DNA of 64,000 nt, from positions 1-64,000 of the forward strand of contig JAEUNZ010000013.1 in the NCBI GenBank assembly GCA_016790965.1, read 5' to 3'. The notes beneath the pieces are model-generated. The model had not been told where the DNA came from, did not search any database, and worked only from the letters and a program-made list of their open reading frames with translations. Made by a program: the position numbers and the translations under genes. This document shows positions 1 to 8,692 of this stretch, one piece after another; position 1 is the stretch's first letter, and the number at the start of each line of letters is the position of its first letter. The DNA is from SSSZ01 sp016790965 (GTDB lineage: Bacteria > Pseudomonadota > Gammaproteobacteria > Burkholderiales > Rhodocyclaceae).

Positions 1-1134
1 GACAAGATCGCCACCCTGCAGATCCGCCCCCGCGGCTGGCACCTGGACGAGAAGCACGTCCTCGTTGACGGCCAACGCGTCGGCGGCGGCATTTTCGACT
101 TCGCCGTGGTCTTCTTCCACAACGCCAAGGAGCAGATCGCCAGCGGCGCCGGCCCCTTCTACTACCTGCCGAAGATGGAAAGCCATCTCGAAGCCCGCCT
201 GTGGAATGACATCTTCGTCATGGCCCAGGACCACATCGGCCTACCCCAGGGCACCATCAAGGCCACCGTGCTGATCGAGACCATCCTCGCCACCTTCGAG
301 ATGGAAGAAATCCTCTTCGAACTGCGCAACCACTCCGCCGGGCTGAATGCCGGCCGCTGGGACTACATCTTCTCCTGCATCAAGAAGTTCAAGAAGAACA
401 AGGATTTCTGCCTGGCACAGCGCGGTGCCATCACCATGGAAGTGCCCTTCATGCGCTCCTACGCCCTGGCTCTCGTCCAGGCCTGCCACAAGCGCGGCGC
501 TCCCGCCATGGGCGGCATGTCGGCCCTGATCCCGATCAAGAACGACCCGGTGGCCAACGAGAAGGCCCTGGCCGGCATCCGCCACGACAAGACCCGCGAC
601 GCCAACGACGGCTTCGACGGCGGCTGGGTGGCCCACCCGGGCCTGGTGCCCATCGCCATGGAAGAGTTCGTCAAGGTGCTGGGCGACAAGCCGAACCAAT
701 TCGAGAAGCAGGTCGAAGGCTCCTTCGGCCCGGCCCAGTGGCTGGACTTCCGCCCGACCACCCCGATCACCGAAGCCGGCCTCAGGAACAACATCAACGT
801 CGGCATCCACTACCTCGGCTCCTGGCTGGCCGGCAACGGCTGCGTGCCCATCCATAACCTGATGGAAGACGCCGCCACCGCCGAGATCAGCCGCTCGCAA
901 GTGTGGCAGTGGGTGGTCAGCCCGAAGGGCATCCTCGACGACGGCCGCAAGGTCACCGCCGACATGGTCCGCCCGATGATCGCCGAGGAGCTGGCCAAGG
1001 TGAAGGCCACCGTCACCGCCCAGGGCGAGGACACCGCCTCCTACGATCAGGCCGCGGTCATCTTCGACAAGATGTCCCTGACCCCGGAATATCCGGAATT
1101 CCTGACCCTCCCGCTGTACGAGGCGATGGCCTAA
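1..1134 (+). CDS. aceB: Malate synthase A, 3' part (5' end outside window)
   Basis: Condenses glyoxylate with acetyl-CoA to malate in the glyoxylate shunt, in the cytosol. The reading frame is open from base 1, so the start lies upstream; 377 residues are visible and about 150 N-terminal residues of a usual 530-residue malate synthase A are missing. The family signature is visible as RNHSAGLNAGRWDYIFS, with PKMESHLEARLWNDIF before it and the C-terminal helical part (WVAHPGLVPIA, NVGIHYLGSWLAGNG) after it. Length and motifs fit the A isoform rather than the longer GlcB. It ends in TAA and is followed about 60 bp later by a strong intrinsic terminator, so it is the last gene of its transcript. 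Confidence 0.97.
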   Translation, partial: DKIATLQIRPRGWHLDEKHVLVDGQRVGGGIFDFAVVFFHNAKEQIASGAGPFYYLPKMESHLEARLWNDIFVMAQDHIGLPQGTIKATVLIETILATFEMEEILFELRNHSAGLNAGRWDYIFSCIKKFKKNKDFCLAQRGAITMEVPFMRSYALALVQACHKRGAPAMGGMSALIPIKNDPVANEKALAGIRHDKTRDANDGFDGGWVAHPGLVPIAMEEFVKVLGDKPNQFEKQVEGSFGPAQWLDFRPTTPITEAGLRNNINVGIHYLGSWLAGNGCVPIHNLMEDAATAEISRSQVWQWVVSPKGILDDGRKVTADMVRPMIAEELAKVKATVTAQGEDTASYDQAAVIFDKMSLTPEYPEFLTLPLYEAMA

Positions 1135-1191
1135 GCAGCACCCGGGAACGGCGCGTCAGACGCCCCACCCCGACGGAGAAGCAAGCAACGG

Positions 1192-1217
1192 AACGCCCCG
1201 GGAAACCGGGGCGTTTT
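1192..1217 (+). terminator. Rho-independent terminator after malate synthase
   Basis: A perfect 10-bp stem (1192-1201 with 1206-1215) closes on a GAAA tetraloop, and the run of T at 1214-1217 begins in the last stem pairs. It lies 58 bp past the malate synthase stop. It also sits just beyond the end of the leftward PEP-utilising gene, so it may serve both converging transcripts. Confidence 0.85.
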
Positions 1218-1229
1218 CGTTGGAGCTGC

Positions 1230-3740
1230 TCAAAGCCTTCGTACCTCGCCCCGCATCCCATCCACCTCGACTTCGTCGCCGTCCTGCAGCGCGTCCAGAA
1301 TCCCCGGCAGATTCACCACGGCGGGCAGGGCGAATTCGCGGGCGACTATGGCGCCGTGGGACATGTAACCCCCGGTTTCCACCACCAGCCCCCCGGCTTT
1401 CAGGAAGAGCGGCGTCCACCCGGGGTCGGTGGAAGGCGCGACGAGGATTTCACCGGCTTGCAGCCGCAGGCCCTCGGTGGGGTGCCGCAGACGGCGTACC
1501 CTGCCGCGGGCAAGCCCGGTGCCGGTGGCGACGCCGCGGAATGCGCTTCCCGACGGCGCTGCGGCCAGCCCGGATGGATGCCGCTGCCCTGCTTCCGCCA
1601 CGGCCATATCGCCGCTGGGTGCCAGTGTCAGCCATTCCTGCGGCGTTATCGCTTGCCAGGCCACGAAGCGCGCTGCCCGGTCGGCTACCCGGGCCTTGAG
1701 GCCGGCGACCGAGGTCTGGCCGGTGGCGTAGCGCTCGATCTCGCCCGGCGTGAGGAAGAAGATGTCATCCGGCCGGGCCAGGGCACCTTCGCCGGCGAAG
1801 CGCTCGCCAATCAGCAGCCAGAGGCGGCGAGCCGTGGCCAGCAGGGCGATGATGGCGCTGCGGGCGGCTTCCCGCCGGTTGCAGTCGCGGTTGGCTGCGC
1901 GCACCTGGGCTCGGAGGAATAGCCGACGCCAGAAGGGCATCTCGCGCCGGACCCGCTCCCAGGCCCCTCGGGCCGCGGCCTGCTGGCGCTCCCTGAGCGT
2001 CGCCGCGTCCACTCCGGCCAGCCCGGGCAACTGCTCCAGCAGGCGCTCGGGCTCCTCCCACCAGCGCTGACTGCGCACATAGGTTTCGTAATGGCCGCGA
2101 TGGCCGTATTCGTCGAGAAAGGCGGCGAAGGCGGCGGCGAATCCGGGGTTGTCCAGGGGGCGGGCCGGATCGGGGAGTCGCGCGGCGTGGCGGGCCAGGT
2201 CGAGAAGCGCATAGCCCTGGGCCGCCGTGACGCTGGGCTCGCCGCCGGCCAGCAAGGCCGCCCCCAGGGCCTCGCTCTCGCCAGGGAAGGCACGCTCCAG
2301 CGTATCGAGCAGGAGGCTCAGACTGCCGCCGCCGGAACCCTGAAGGAAAAACATGCCGTGGGACCCCCGCATCGGCTTGAACAAACGATGCAGCAGGCGC
2401 CGGATCTCGCCCACCTCCTGCGGCAGCGCAATAGCGCGCAACTCCCTCGCCAGGGCCCTGGCCGCCGCCACTTCGGCATCGCCCCGGCGGGCCAGGCCCG
2501 GCGCCCGCTGCAGGTAACGGAGCATGCTGCCGAAACGGCGCAGCCGCTCCCGCCAGGCGGGGGGCGCGACGGCGATGGCGGGTTGGTGGCCGCCCATGAG
2601 GGCGTTGAAGCGTTCTGGCAAGAGGCCGATGCCATCCCAGGCCTCCCACTGCATGATCGAGGCTTCGAGGTAGAGGCGCCCGTCGAATAGGCCGGCGCGC
2701 TGAACCCCTGGCAGGACCTCGCAACCGGCGATCTTCCAACCCTGTTCCAGCAGGTCATTGCAGCCGCGGCGGGAGAAGTTCCAGTCCATGGGCTGCAGGG
2801 GTTCCGGCATCACCTCGCAGGTGTTGCCCCGGGTCCAGATGGCGGGCTGGCCGCGCAGGCCATCATAGGTGTGATGGGGTCTCCGCGTCACCGGGCGAAT
2901 CTGGGTCAGCCAGAACTGCTGGCCGTCCCACACCCATTCCAGGTCATGAAAGGGGGCGACGAAGTCCAGCGCCAGGGCGGCATCCCGCACCAGCGCTGCG
3001 AGGGTCTCGGCACGCTCGCCGTCAAGCACGGGAGCTACCGCCTGATCCGCCGTGAGGGGCCGGCGTTCCGTACCCCCGGCGGTAGCGGGAAAGCTTGCCG
3101 TCGCCTTGCTGCCGAGGGTCGCCGTCTGCAGGCGCCAGGTGTCGGTCCTATCCTCGACGAACACATATTCGTCGCCGACGGTCTCGCCGCCCACCAGACT
3201 TTCCCCCAAGCCCCAGTTGGCGTGGACGACGATGCGATCCTCACGGCCGCTCACCGGGTCGCAGGTGAAGGCGATGCCGGCCGCGACGGCGGGCAGCAGC
3301 GGCATGACGATGACAGCCATGGCAGGCTCGCCGGCTATGCCCAAGCGCTCGCGGTAGGCGGCTGCCGTGGGGGTATCGAGGGAGGCCCATACGTCAGCAA
3401 TGGCCGCCGCCAAGCCATCGGCCCCCAGCACATTGAGACGGGACAGGAAGATTCCGGCGAAGGAGGCGGTCGCCGCATCCTCTCCTACCGCCGACGAGCG
3501 GACGGCCAAGGGCCGGTCGCCCCAACCCCGGGCGACGAGTTCTTTCTGGAGCAGACTGGAGAGTTCAACCGGCACGCCCAGGCCCCGCTGGCGGCTCCAG
3601 GCGGCCGGAATGACGAAGAAATCGGGCACCGGCAGGCCAAAGCGATGCAAGAGGCCGAGCTGCCGCCCCTTACCGCCAACCCCTTCCGGCAGGGCTACCG
3701 CAGCGGCCTGGGCGGTCACCAGTCCCAGGTCCGGGCTCAT
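1230..3740 (-). CDS. PEP-utilising enzyme, rifampicin phosphotransferase-like (PPDK/PEP synthase family)
   Basis: An 836-residue protein with an N-terminal PPDK-type ATP-binding domain (about 1-300: KGRQLGLLHRFGLPVPDFFVI, PLAVRSSAVGEDAATASFAG, FTCDPVSG). A long variable middle region (about 310-740) follows, then a C-terminal swivelling phosphohistidine domain with GGYMSHGAIVAREF, whose His is near residue 795. This order (ATP domain, substrate domain, His domain) and the length match rifampicin phosphotransferases; PEP synthases and PPDKs carry instead a C-terminal PEP-binding barrel, which is missing here. The family moves the beta-phosphate of ATP onto a small molecule. The substrate here is unknown, and rifampicin is only one possibility. 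It overlaps the TetR gene by ATGA, so both are made from one transcript. Confidence 0.85.
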   Translation of the reverse strand: MSPDLGLVTAQAAAVALPEGVGGKGRQLGLLHRFGLPVPDFFVIPAAWSRQRGLGVPVELSSLLQKELVARGWGDRPLAVRSSAVGEDAATASFAGIFLSRLNVLGADGLAAAIADVWASLDTPTAAAYRERLGIAGEPAMAVIVMPLLPAVAAGIAFTCDPVSGREDRIVVHANWGLGESLVGGETVGDEYVFVEDRTDTWRLQTATLGSKATASFPATAGGTERRPLTADQAVAPVLDGERAETLAALVRDAALALDFVAPFHDLEWVWDGQQFWLTQIRPVTRRPHHTYDGLRGQPAIWTRGNTCEVMPEPLQPMDWNFSRRGCNDLLEQGWKIAGCEVLPGVQRAGLFDGRLYLEASIMQWEAWDGIGLLPERFNALMGGHQPAIAVAPPAWRERLRRFGSMLRYLQRAPGLARRGDAEVAAARALARELRAIALPQEVGEIRRLLHRLFKPMRGSHGMFFLQGSGGGSLSLLLDTLERAFPGESEALGAALLAGGEPSVTAAQGYALLDLARHAARLPDPARPLDNPGFAAAFAAFLDEYGHRGHYETYVRSQRWWEEPERLLEQLPGLAGVDAATLRERQQAAARGAWERVRREMPFWRRLFLRAQVRAANRDCNRREAARSAIIALLATARRLWLLIGERFAGEGALARPDDIFFLTPGEIERYATGQTSVAGLKARVADRAARFVAWQAITPQEWLTLAPSGDMAVAEAGQRHPSGLAAAPSGSAFRGVATGTGLARGRVRRLRHPTEGLRLQAGEILVAPSTDPGWTPLFLKAGGLVVETGGYMSHGAIVAREFALPAVVNLPGILDALQDGDEVEVDGMRGEVRRL

Positions 3741-4378
3741 GGACGTATCACCATGCCATCACAGAACAGATCGAGGGTTCGCGCCAGTTCCTTCTCCATC
3801 GACAGTCCCGGTTCGGTGAGACAGCGCAGGAGGGTCGCCAGGTGGACAAACTGGAACTGCATGGCAAGCAGGGCTGCCGGCACATCGGTACGGAATTCCC
3901 CGGCCGTCTGGCCCTGGGCGATCAATTCGCTGAAGATCGCATCCAGGCCGCTGCGCTCGCGTCCGTCACCAGGTGCTTGCAGCTCGCTCAGGCGAAAGCG
4001 CAGATAGGGCAGGAGAAAGGAGCGCTGACCTTCGCACCACGCTGCCTGCAAAGCGAGAAAACGGGCCATGCGAGCCCGCCCCGGCACCACTGCCGCCAGG
4101 TCCGATTGCAGGGCCGGCCACGCTGCGCGCAGATCCCGATGAAAGACATGGCGCAGCAAGGCCTCCTTGACCGGGAAGTGGCGATAGAGGGTCACCTTGG
4201 AGACGTCGGAGGCTTCGGCGATGCGCTCCATGGTCACCGCCTCGAAGCCGCTCGCCTCGAACAGCGCCCAGGCGGTATCGGCGATATGGTCGAGTTGCTG
4301 CTGCCGCTTGCGCTCCCGGCGACCGGGCTCGTCGGCGGTACCGCTGGGCGATTGCTGACGGGGGCTCATGGTGTGCAA
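3737..4378 (-). CDS. TetR/AcrR family transcriptional repressor
   Basis: A 213-residue regulator with a canonical TetR DNA-binding domain at about residues 25-70 (RIAEASDVSKVTLYRHFPVKEALL), followed by an all-helical ligand domain with no recognisable specificity. It is the first gene of a two-gene unit and its stop overlaps the start of the PEP-utilising enzyme (ATGA). A ligand-released repressor of itself and that enzyme is the obvious reading. ATG codons at residues 1 and 4 are both possible starts. A 10-bp inverted repeat lies 4-39 bp upstream of the start. Confidence 0.9.
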   Translation of the reverse strand: MHTMSPRQQSPSGTADEPGRRERKRQQQLDHIADTAWALFEASGFEAVTMERIAEASDVSKVTLYRHFPVKEALLRHVFHRDLRAAWPALQSDLAAVVPGRARMARFLALQAAWCEGQRSFLLPYLRFRLSELQAPGDGRERSGLDAIFSELIAQGQTAGEFRTDVPAALLAMQFQFVHLATLLRCLTEPGLSMEKELARTLDLFCDGMVIRP

Positions 4379-4381
4379 AAT

Positions 4382-4417
4382 TTGTTTACGACGTTCACTT
4401 ATTTACATCGTAAACAA
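4382..4417. promoter_or_regulatory. Inverted repeat, candidate TetR-family operator
   Basis: The 10-bp arms TTGTTTACGA (4382-4391) and TCGTAAACAA (4408-4417) are exact inverted copies separated by 16 bp. They lie directly upstream of the tetR start at 4378, in an AT-rich island unlike the surrounding DNA, where the promoter must be. Autoregulation of the tetR/PEP-enzyme operon is inferred from position and symmetry. Confidence 0.65.
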
Positions 4418-4534
4418 TTCAATGAGGGCTGACCAGCCCCTCATCCCCGCCCTTTCCCGCCTTCTCCCAGGCTCTCCATGCCAGGGCGGGGGCTCCCGGA
4501 ACTCCCGCCCCCTCAAGGAAGTGCCCGGCCCCCT

Positions 4535-7372
4535 TCAGAACCCGCGCAGATCGTCCACCGGCAGTGCCAGCGCCCCGCCGGTGACGGTCTTCAGCATGTC
4601 TTCGATGACTCCCAAGTCGTTGTCGAAGCTGCCGTGGGCCGCATCGATGAGGGATTCCGGATTTCTCGCGGTCGGCACCTTGTCCGCATCGATCACCTTC
4701 CATCGTCTGTCGAGCCCCGCCCCCCGGGCTGCCTCGCGCCAGGCGGCGAGGGCGGCGACGGTGCTGGAGGCCCCGTCCCAACCGCCGTAGCCGGGGTCGT
4801 TGATCTTGTCCAGGCCCAGGATGGGGGTACGCAGGTCAGTCTCCAGGGCGTTGGAAACAAAGTAGAGCAGCGACTTCCTGTAGATGCCGGCCACGTGGTC
4901 GTCGAGTTCGACGCGGTTGGAGAGCACGTGTACGTGGAGCTTCTGCATGACCTCCGGCAGCGCGGCGTAGTGCTGGTTGGCGAATTCCACGCTGCACGCG
5001 GGGGCGAAGAGGTGGGTGGAGCCGAGGCGGGGGACGAGGCCCCGTTGAGCCAGGAGTTTGAGGAAGGCGCCGAGGATGATGGAGCCGGCGGAGTGCCCCA
5101 CCAGATGGATCTCCAACTGGTCGCCCCAGGTGGCGGCGAGCTTGGTGAGGGCATCGACCAGGAGGTCGCCGCCGCGGCCGGTGAGGGCGGAGCGCTGGGC
5201 GTTTTCCTTCATTTCGCTCCAGATGGGACGGACGGCCTTGCGGCCCAGATGCTTCTCGATCAGGGGGTCACTGAGATCGGCCAAAGACCAGCCCGCCAAC
5301 CCGGGTTTCGGTGCGAAGGCCTCCCGCAGCAGGTTGCCGATGGATTCCAGGATGCCCGTCTTCCACACCAGGAATAGGGGGTAGCAGCCGTTGCCGGCAA
5401 AGTAGCGGCCCATTGCCCGGGCTCGGGCTATGCCGTCGGCTTCGCTATTAAGCCCGCCATGGGCGTAGATAACCAGACGCTTCTTCGCCGCCCCGCCCTG
5501 CCGGAACCAGGCATCGGGCAACACGCAGGCCTGGTGGAAGAGCTTGCGGCTGGGTTCGTCCTCGGTGAGGTAGCGATCCACCCGGCCGTCGTTGCCCAAG
5601 ACCACGCTGTGGCGGTAGGCCTGATCCTCGCTCCACCACCGGCTCTGGTCGGCCCCCGCCGCGGCGCCGGCCCGCGCCCCGCCGCCGATCAGGCGGCCAA
5701 CGACGACGCCGGGCACGCCAAGGGCCGCCACCCATGCGTCCATGGCATTGGCCAGCCAGTCGGCGTAGCTGAGAACGGCGAAACCGCCGCGCCCCCAATC
5801 GACCCCCCATGAGTTCTGGACGATGAAACCCCGCTCGTTGAAGCCCACCAGGGCGAAAGCATGGCCACCGTCGCGGGAAGGCTGGCCGTCGAAGGGAATC
5901 GAGGGCACGTCCGCGTGGCCCGCCGGTGGCTTGCGGTCAGCCTTGTCCAGGCTCCAGCCGTCGTGGGTGAAGGCCGAGGCGTAAACCGCACCCACCTCAA
6001 GAATGGCCGCCTGCACATCGGTGATCGAAGTCTTGTCGAGGCGGAAATAGACCCCCAGGGTGGTGCGGGTGGCCCGTTCGGCCCAGCCGAAGACCGGAGT
6101 GCCGCTTGTCCCCTGGCGATAGGGCCAGTCCTTGTTGAGGCAGACACCGTGCTTGTGCCAGCCCTTCAAGGCGCCGCGACAGCTCGAACCGTCGTAATCC
6201 TCGCCGGCATATTCGTCGTAGCGGCGCGCAAAGTCGTACAACATGCGGGGACTGACCGAATCCAAGCGTTTGGGCATGCCCGCCTTCTGCCACAGCAGAT
6301 AGTTGATCACGCAGGCCAGGCCAAAGCCGGTACAGGCCCCCTCCTGGCCCTGATCAAGGATCAGCCTGGCCTGGGTATAGGCCCCCAGGCAGGCCTTGAT
6401 GCCCTCGTCGGGAGGATACTGATCTGGCAAAGACTTCGGAGGCGGCGCGTAAGCGCGGTCCCGCAGATCGCCTGGATCGGGCACCGCCGTAAGTTTACGC
6501 CCCGCGCGACCGGCGGGCGCCTGCCGCCCGGCCCGGCGTGCAGCCCCGGCGAAGCCGGAGATCTCCGCCCCCGGCCAGGAGGGAACGGCCCGGGCGAAGA
6601 CATCCTTGAACCGGTCCAACCCATGACTACCACCATTCACCAGCTTGCGCGCCCGGCGCAAATCGTTCGCCGCCAGAGCTTCGCCCAGGGCCGACGCCCG
6701 ACTGGCGAGGAAGGCCGCGAGCAGGGCAGCGGCAATTTCCGGCGCATTGGCGAGGTCCGGCTCCGCTTCCAGGTCGATGCCCAACTCCGCGCCGAACTGC
6801 CGGTAGTTGGCCCGCCCGGTAAGCTGGACGAAACCCCGACCCTTGAAGCGGGCGCCGTCTCCGGGCTGGGTATTGCCCAGGCTCTTCCTGCCGTCGTAGA
6901 GGCTGAAGGGCGCCCCCCCGGGGGGCGTGTTGAATTGCGACTGGAATTCCGAAATCGGCAGAAAACCCTCGCTCTCGGCGCGGATCGTTCCCAGGGCGGT
7001 CAGCAGCAGGCCCCGGTCGGTGAGGCCAGCGGCCCGCAGGGCGGCCAGCACGTAGGGCAGAAAGCGGGCCATATTGGCCGGCTTGGTGGCCGGGAACAGG
7101 AGGCGCACGGCGTCCGCCGACGGCATCACGTCGAGAGCCGCAAAGGCAGCCACCCCCAGGGCCTCCAGGCAGCGCGGCCCGACAACGCCGTCCGCCACCA
7201 GGCCCACCCCGGACTGCCAACGCCGTACTGCCGCCTCGGTATCGGCATCGAGCACGTCGCCCTTGGCGAGGCCCGCATACTCCGCCGCCACCGGACCCAG
7301 CGCCTCACAGAGACAGGCCTTCAGCTTGACCACCCGGGCGCCGCGCGCCCCGCGCCACAGAACCTTCTCCAT
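4535..7372 (-). CDS. Four-domain protein: peptidoglycan-binding, GH19-like, papain-like peptidase and alpha/beta-hydrolase
   Basis: Residues are counted from the upstream ATG at 7390. About 15-80 is a peptidoglycan-binding_1-like domain (TEAAVRRWQSGVGLVADGVV). About 90-275 is a GH19/lysozyme-like domain (IRAESEGFLPISE with candidate acids E139 and E148; FKGRGFVQLTGRANYRQFG). About 320-560 is a C1A papain-like peptidase with Cys353 in QGQEGACTGFG, His510 in GGHAFALVGF and Asn526 in QNSWGVDWGRGGF. About 635-945 is an alpha/beta-hydrolase with YAHGG and the nucleophile elbow GHSAGS (Ser767). No signal peptide is evident. AGGAGG lies 7 nt before the ATG at 7372, so that start (945 aa) is preferred over 7390 or 7378. 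No phage or secretion genes flank it. Substrate and location are unknown; a cell-wall-directed effector is one guess. Confidence 0.8.
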   Translation of the reverse strand: MEKVLWRGARGARVVKLKACLCEALGPVAAEYAGLAKGDVLDADTEAAVRRWQSGVGLVADGVVGPRCLEALGVAAFAALDVMPSADAVRLLFPATKPANMARFLPYVLAALRAAGLTDRGLLLTALGTIRAESEGFLPISEFQSQFNTPPGGAPFSLYDGRKSLGNTQPGDGARFKGRGFVQLTGRANYRQFGAELGIDLEAEPDLANAPEIAAALLAAFLASRASALGEALAANDLRRARKLVNGGSHGLDRFKDVFARAVPSWPGAEISGFAGAARRAGRQAPAGRAGRKLTAVPDPGDLRDRAYAPPPKSLPDQYPPDEGIKACLGAYTQARLILDQGQEGACTGFGLACVINYLLWQKAGMPKRLDSVSPRMLYDFARRYDEYAGEDYDGSSCRGALKGWHKHGVCLNKDWPYRQGTSGTPVFGWAERATRTTLGVYFRLDKTSITDVQAAILEVGAVYASAFTHDGWSLDKADRKPPAGHADVPSIPFDGQPSRDGGHAFALVGFNERGFIVQNSWGVDWGRGGFAVLSYADWLANAMDAWVAALGVPGVVVGRLIGGGARAGAAAGADQSRWWSEDQAYRHSVVLGNDGRVDRYLTEDEPSRKLFHQACVLPDAWFRQGGAAKKRLVIYAHGGLNSEADGIARARAMGRYFAGNGCYPLFLVWKTGILESIGNLLREAFAPKPGLAGWSLADLSDPLIEKHLGRKAVRPIWSEMKENAQRSALTGRGGDLLVDALTKLAATWGDQLEIHLVGHSAGSIILGAFLKLLAQRGLVPRLGSTHLFAPACSVEFANQHYAALPEVMQKLHVHVLSNRVELDDHVAGIYRKSLLYFVSNALETDLRTPILGLDKINDPGYGGWDGASSTVAALAAWREAARGAGLDRRWKVIDADKVPTARNPESLIDAAHGSFDNDLGVIEDMLKTVTGGALALPVDDLRGF

Positions 7373-7547
7373 CGCCATTCCTCCTGCCATTGGGTTTTCG
7401 GGAGGCCGCCTGCGGGACGAGCCCTGCCGGCTAATCTAGTCCAGCGGCGGAAAAAATGCCATCTCGATAGGACGGGAAATTCGCCGCGCGGCGCCAGACC
7501 CCTTGGCAGGCGCAAGGGTATTAACCACTATTTTGTACAAGATAAAG

Positions 7548-7590
7548 GTACTCAACACCTATTTTTAACTCCATGAGTACTCAATATACT
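7548..7590 (+). promoter_or_regulatory. lrgA promoter region with direct repeats
   Basis: A -10-like TATACT (7585-7590) lies about 30 bp before the lrgA start, with a weak T-rich -35. Two exact copies of GTACTCAA (7548-7555 and 7577-7584) are 29 bp apart; the second abuts the -10. The whole 7391-7619 gap is AT-rich only here. No second clear promoter for the divergent four-domain gene could be read. Confidence 0.45.
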
Positions 7591-7619
7591 TTTCTCACCC
7601 TATCCCCCGGAGAAACACC

Positions 7620-7973
7620 ATGGTTTCCGCACTGACCCAATTGCTCTGCTTCCAGCTGGCCGGCGAAGTCGTCGGCCGGGGTCTCGATCTGCCGGTACCG
7701 GGGCCGGTGCTCGGCATGCTCTTCCTGTTCGTCGCCCTGGCCTGGCGGGGTGGAGCCGGCGGCGAGCTGCAGGCCACCAGCCAGGGCCTGCTCCAGCACC
7801 TCTCGCTGCTCTTCGTGCCAGCGGGGACAGGCATCGTCGTCCACCTCCACCGGGTGGCCGACGAATGGTTGCCGCTCCTGGTCGCCCTCCTGGCCAGCAC
7901 CGCCGCCACCCTGGTGGTGACGGCAGTGGTCATGCGGGCCTGCCAGGGGCGCCCGGCGGAGGAGGCATCATGA
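7620..7973 (+). CDS. lrgA: LrgA/CidA family holin-like membrane protein
   Basis: A 117-residue inner-membrane protein with about four hydrophobic segments. It carries the family hallmark PVPGPVLGMLFLFVAL near residues 25-40 and LLFVPAGTGIV near 63-73. CidA/LrgA proteins form holin-like oligomers; in several bacteria the Lrg pair is tied to murein hydrolase control, or to export of pyruvate or glycolate-type metabolites. It has a GGAG ribosome site and overlaps lrgB by ATGA. Whether it is Cid- or Lrg-like in function cannot be read from sequence. Confidence 0.92.
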   Translation: MVSALTQLLCFQLAGEVVGRGLDLPVPGPVLGMLFLFVALAWRGGAGGELQATSQGLLQHLSLLFVPAGTGIVVHLHRVADEWLPLLVALLASTAATLVVTAVVMRACQGRPAEEAS

Positions 7974-8692
7974 CGCCGCGCCTCAACGACCTGTGGGTTT
8001 ATCTCTCGGCCTCGCCCCTGCTCGGGCTGACCGTCACCCTGCTGGCCTACCAGGGCGCCTATTGGCTGTACCGCCGCTCGGGCATGAACCCCCTGGCCAA
8101 TCCGGTGCTCACCGCCGTCACTGCCCTGGTGGCGCTGCTGCTGGCCACCGGAACCTCCTACCAGACCTATTTCGACGGCGCCCAGTTCGTACATTTCCTC
8201 CTCGGGCCGGCCACGGTGGCTCTGGCCGTGCCGCTCTACACCCAGTTCTCCCGGGTGCGCGCCCTGGCCCTGCCCATCGCCGCCGGGCTCCTGGCGGGCA
8301 GCCTGACGGCCATCCTCTCGGCCATGGCCCTGGGCAAATTGCTGGGGGCGAGCCAGCCCACCGTCCTCTCCCTGGCGCCCAAGTCGGTGACCACCCCCAT
8401 CGCCATGGGCATCGCCGAGCGCATCGGGGGCATTCCTTCGCTCACGGCGGTGCTGGTGATCGCCACCGGCATCCTGGGTGCCGTGGCGGCCCGCCCGGTG
8501 TTCGACGCCCTGCGCATCCGCGATCCGGCCATCCGTGGCTTCGCCATCGGCGTGGCGTCCCACGGTATCGGCACCGCCCGAGCCTTTCAGGTGAACGAGC
8601 AGGCCGGCGCCTTCGCCGCCCTGGCCATGGGCCTGAACGGCTTGCTCACCGCCCTGCTGCTGCCGGTTCTGATGGCTGGGCTAGTAGCCTGA
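7970..8692 (+). CDS. lrgB: LrgB/CidB family membrane protein
   Basis: A 240-residue polytopic membrane protein of the LrgB family, with the conserved stretches LAPKSVTTPIAMGIAERIGG and GVASHGIGTARAF. It is the partner of the upstream lrgA. The ATG at 7970 overlaps the lrgA stop and follows GGAGGAGG, so it is preferred over longer readings into lrgA. The final codons, including the TGA at 8690-8692, lie inside the left arm of a palindromic repeat element. Confidence 0.93.
   Translation: MTPRLNDLWVYLSASPLLGLTVTLLAYQGAYWLYRRSGMNPLANPVLTAVTALVALLLATGTSYQTYFDGAQFVHFLLGPATVALAVPLYTQFSRVRALALPIAAGLLAGSLTAILSAMALGKLLGASQPTVLSLAPKSVTTPIAMGIAERIGGIPSLTAVLVIATGILGAVAARPVFDALRIRDPAIRGFAIGVASHGIGTARAFQVNEQAGAFAALAMGLNGLLTALLLPVLMAGLVA

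Noticed and set aside
4484..4513. GC-rich hairpin as terminator of the four-domain gene
   Set aside because: Only a 6-bp stem with a 13-nt loop and no T-run; too weak to call.
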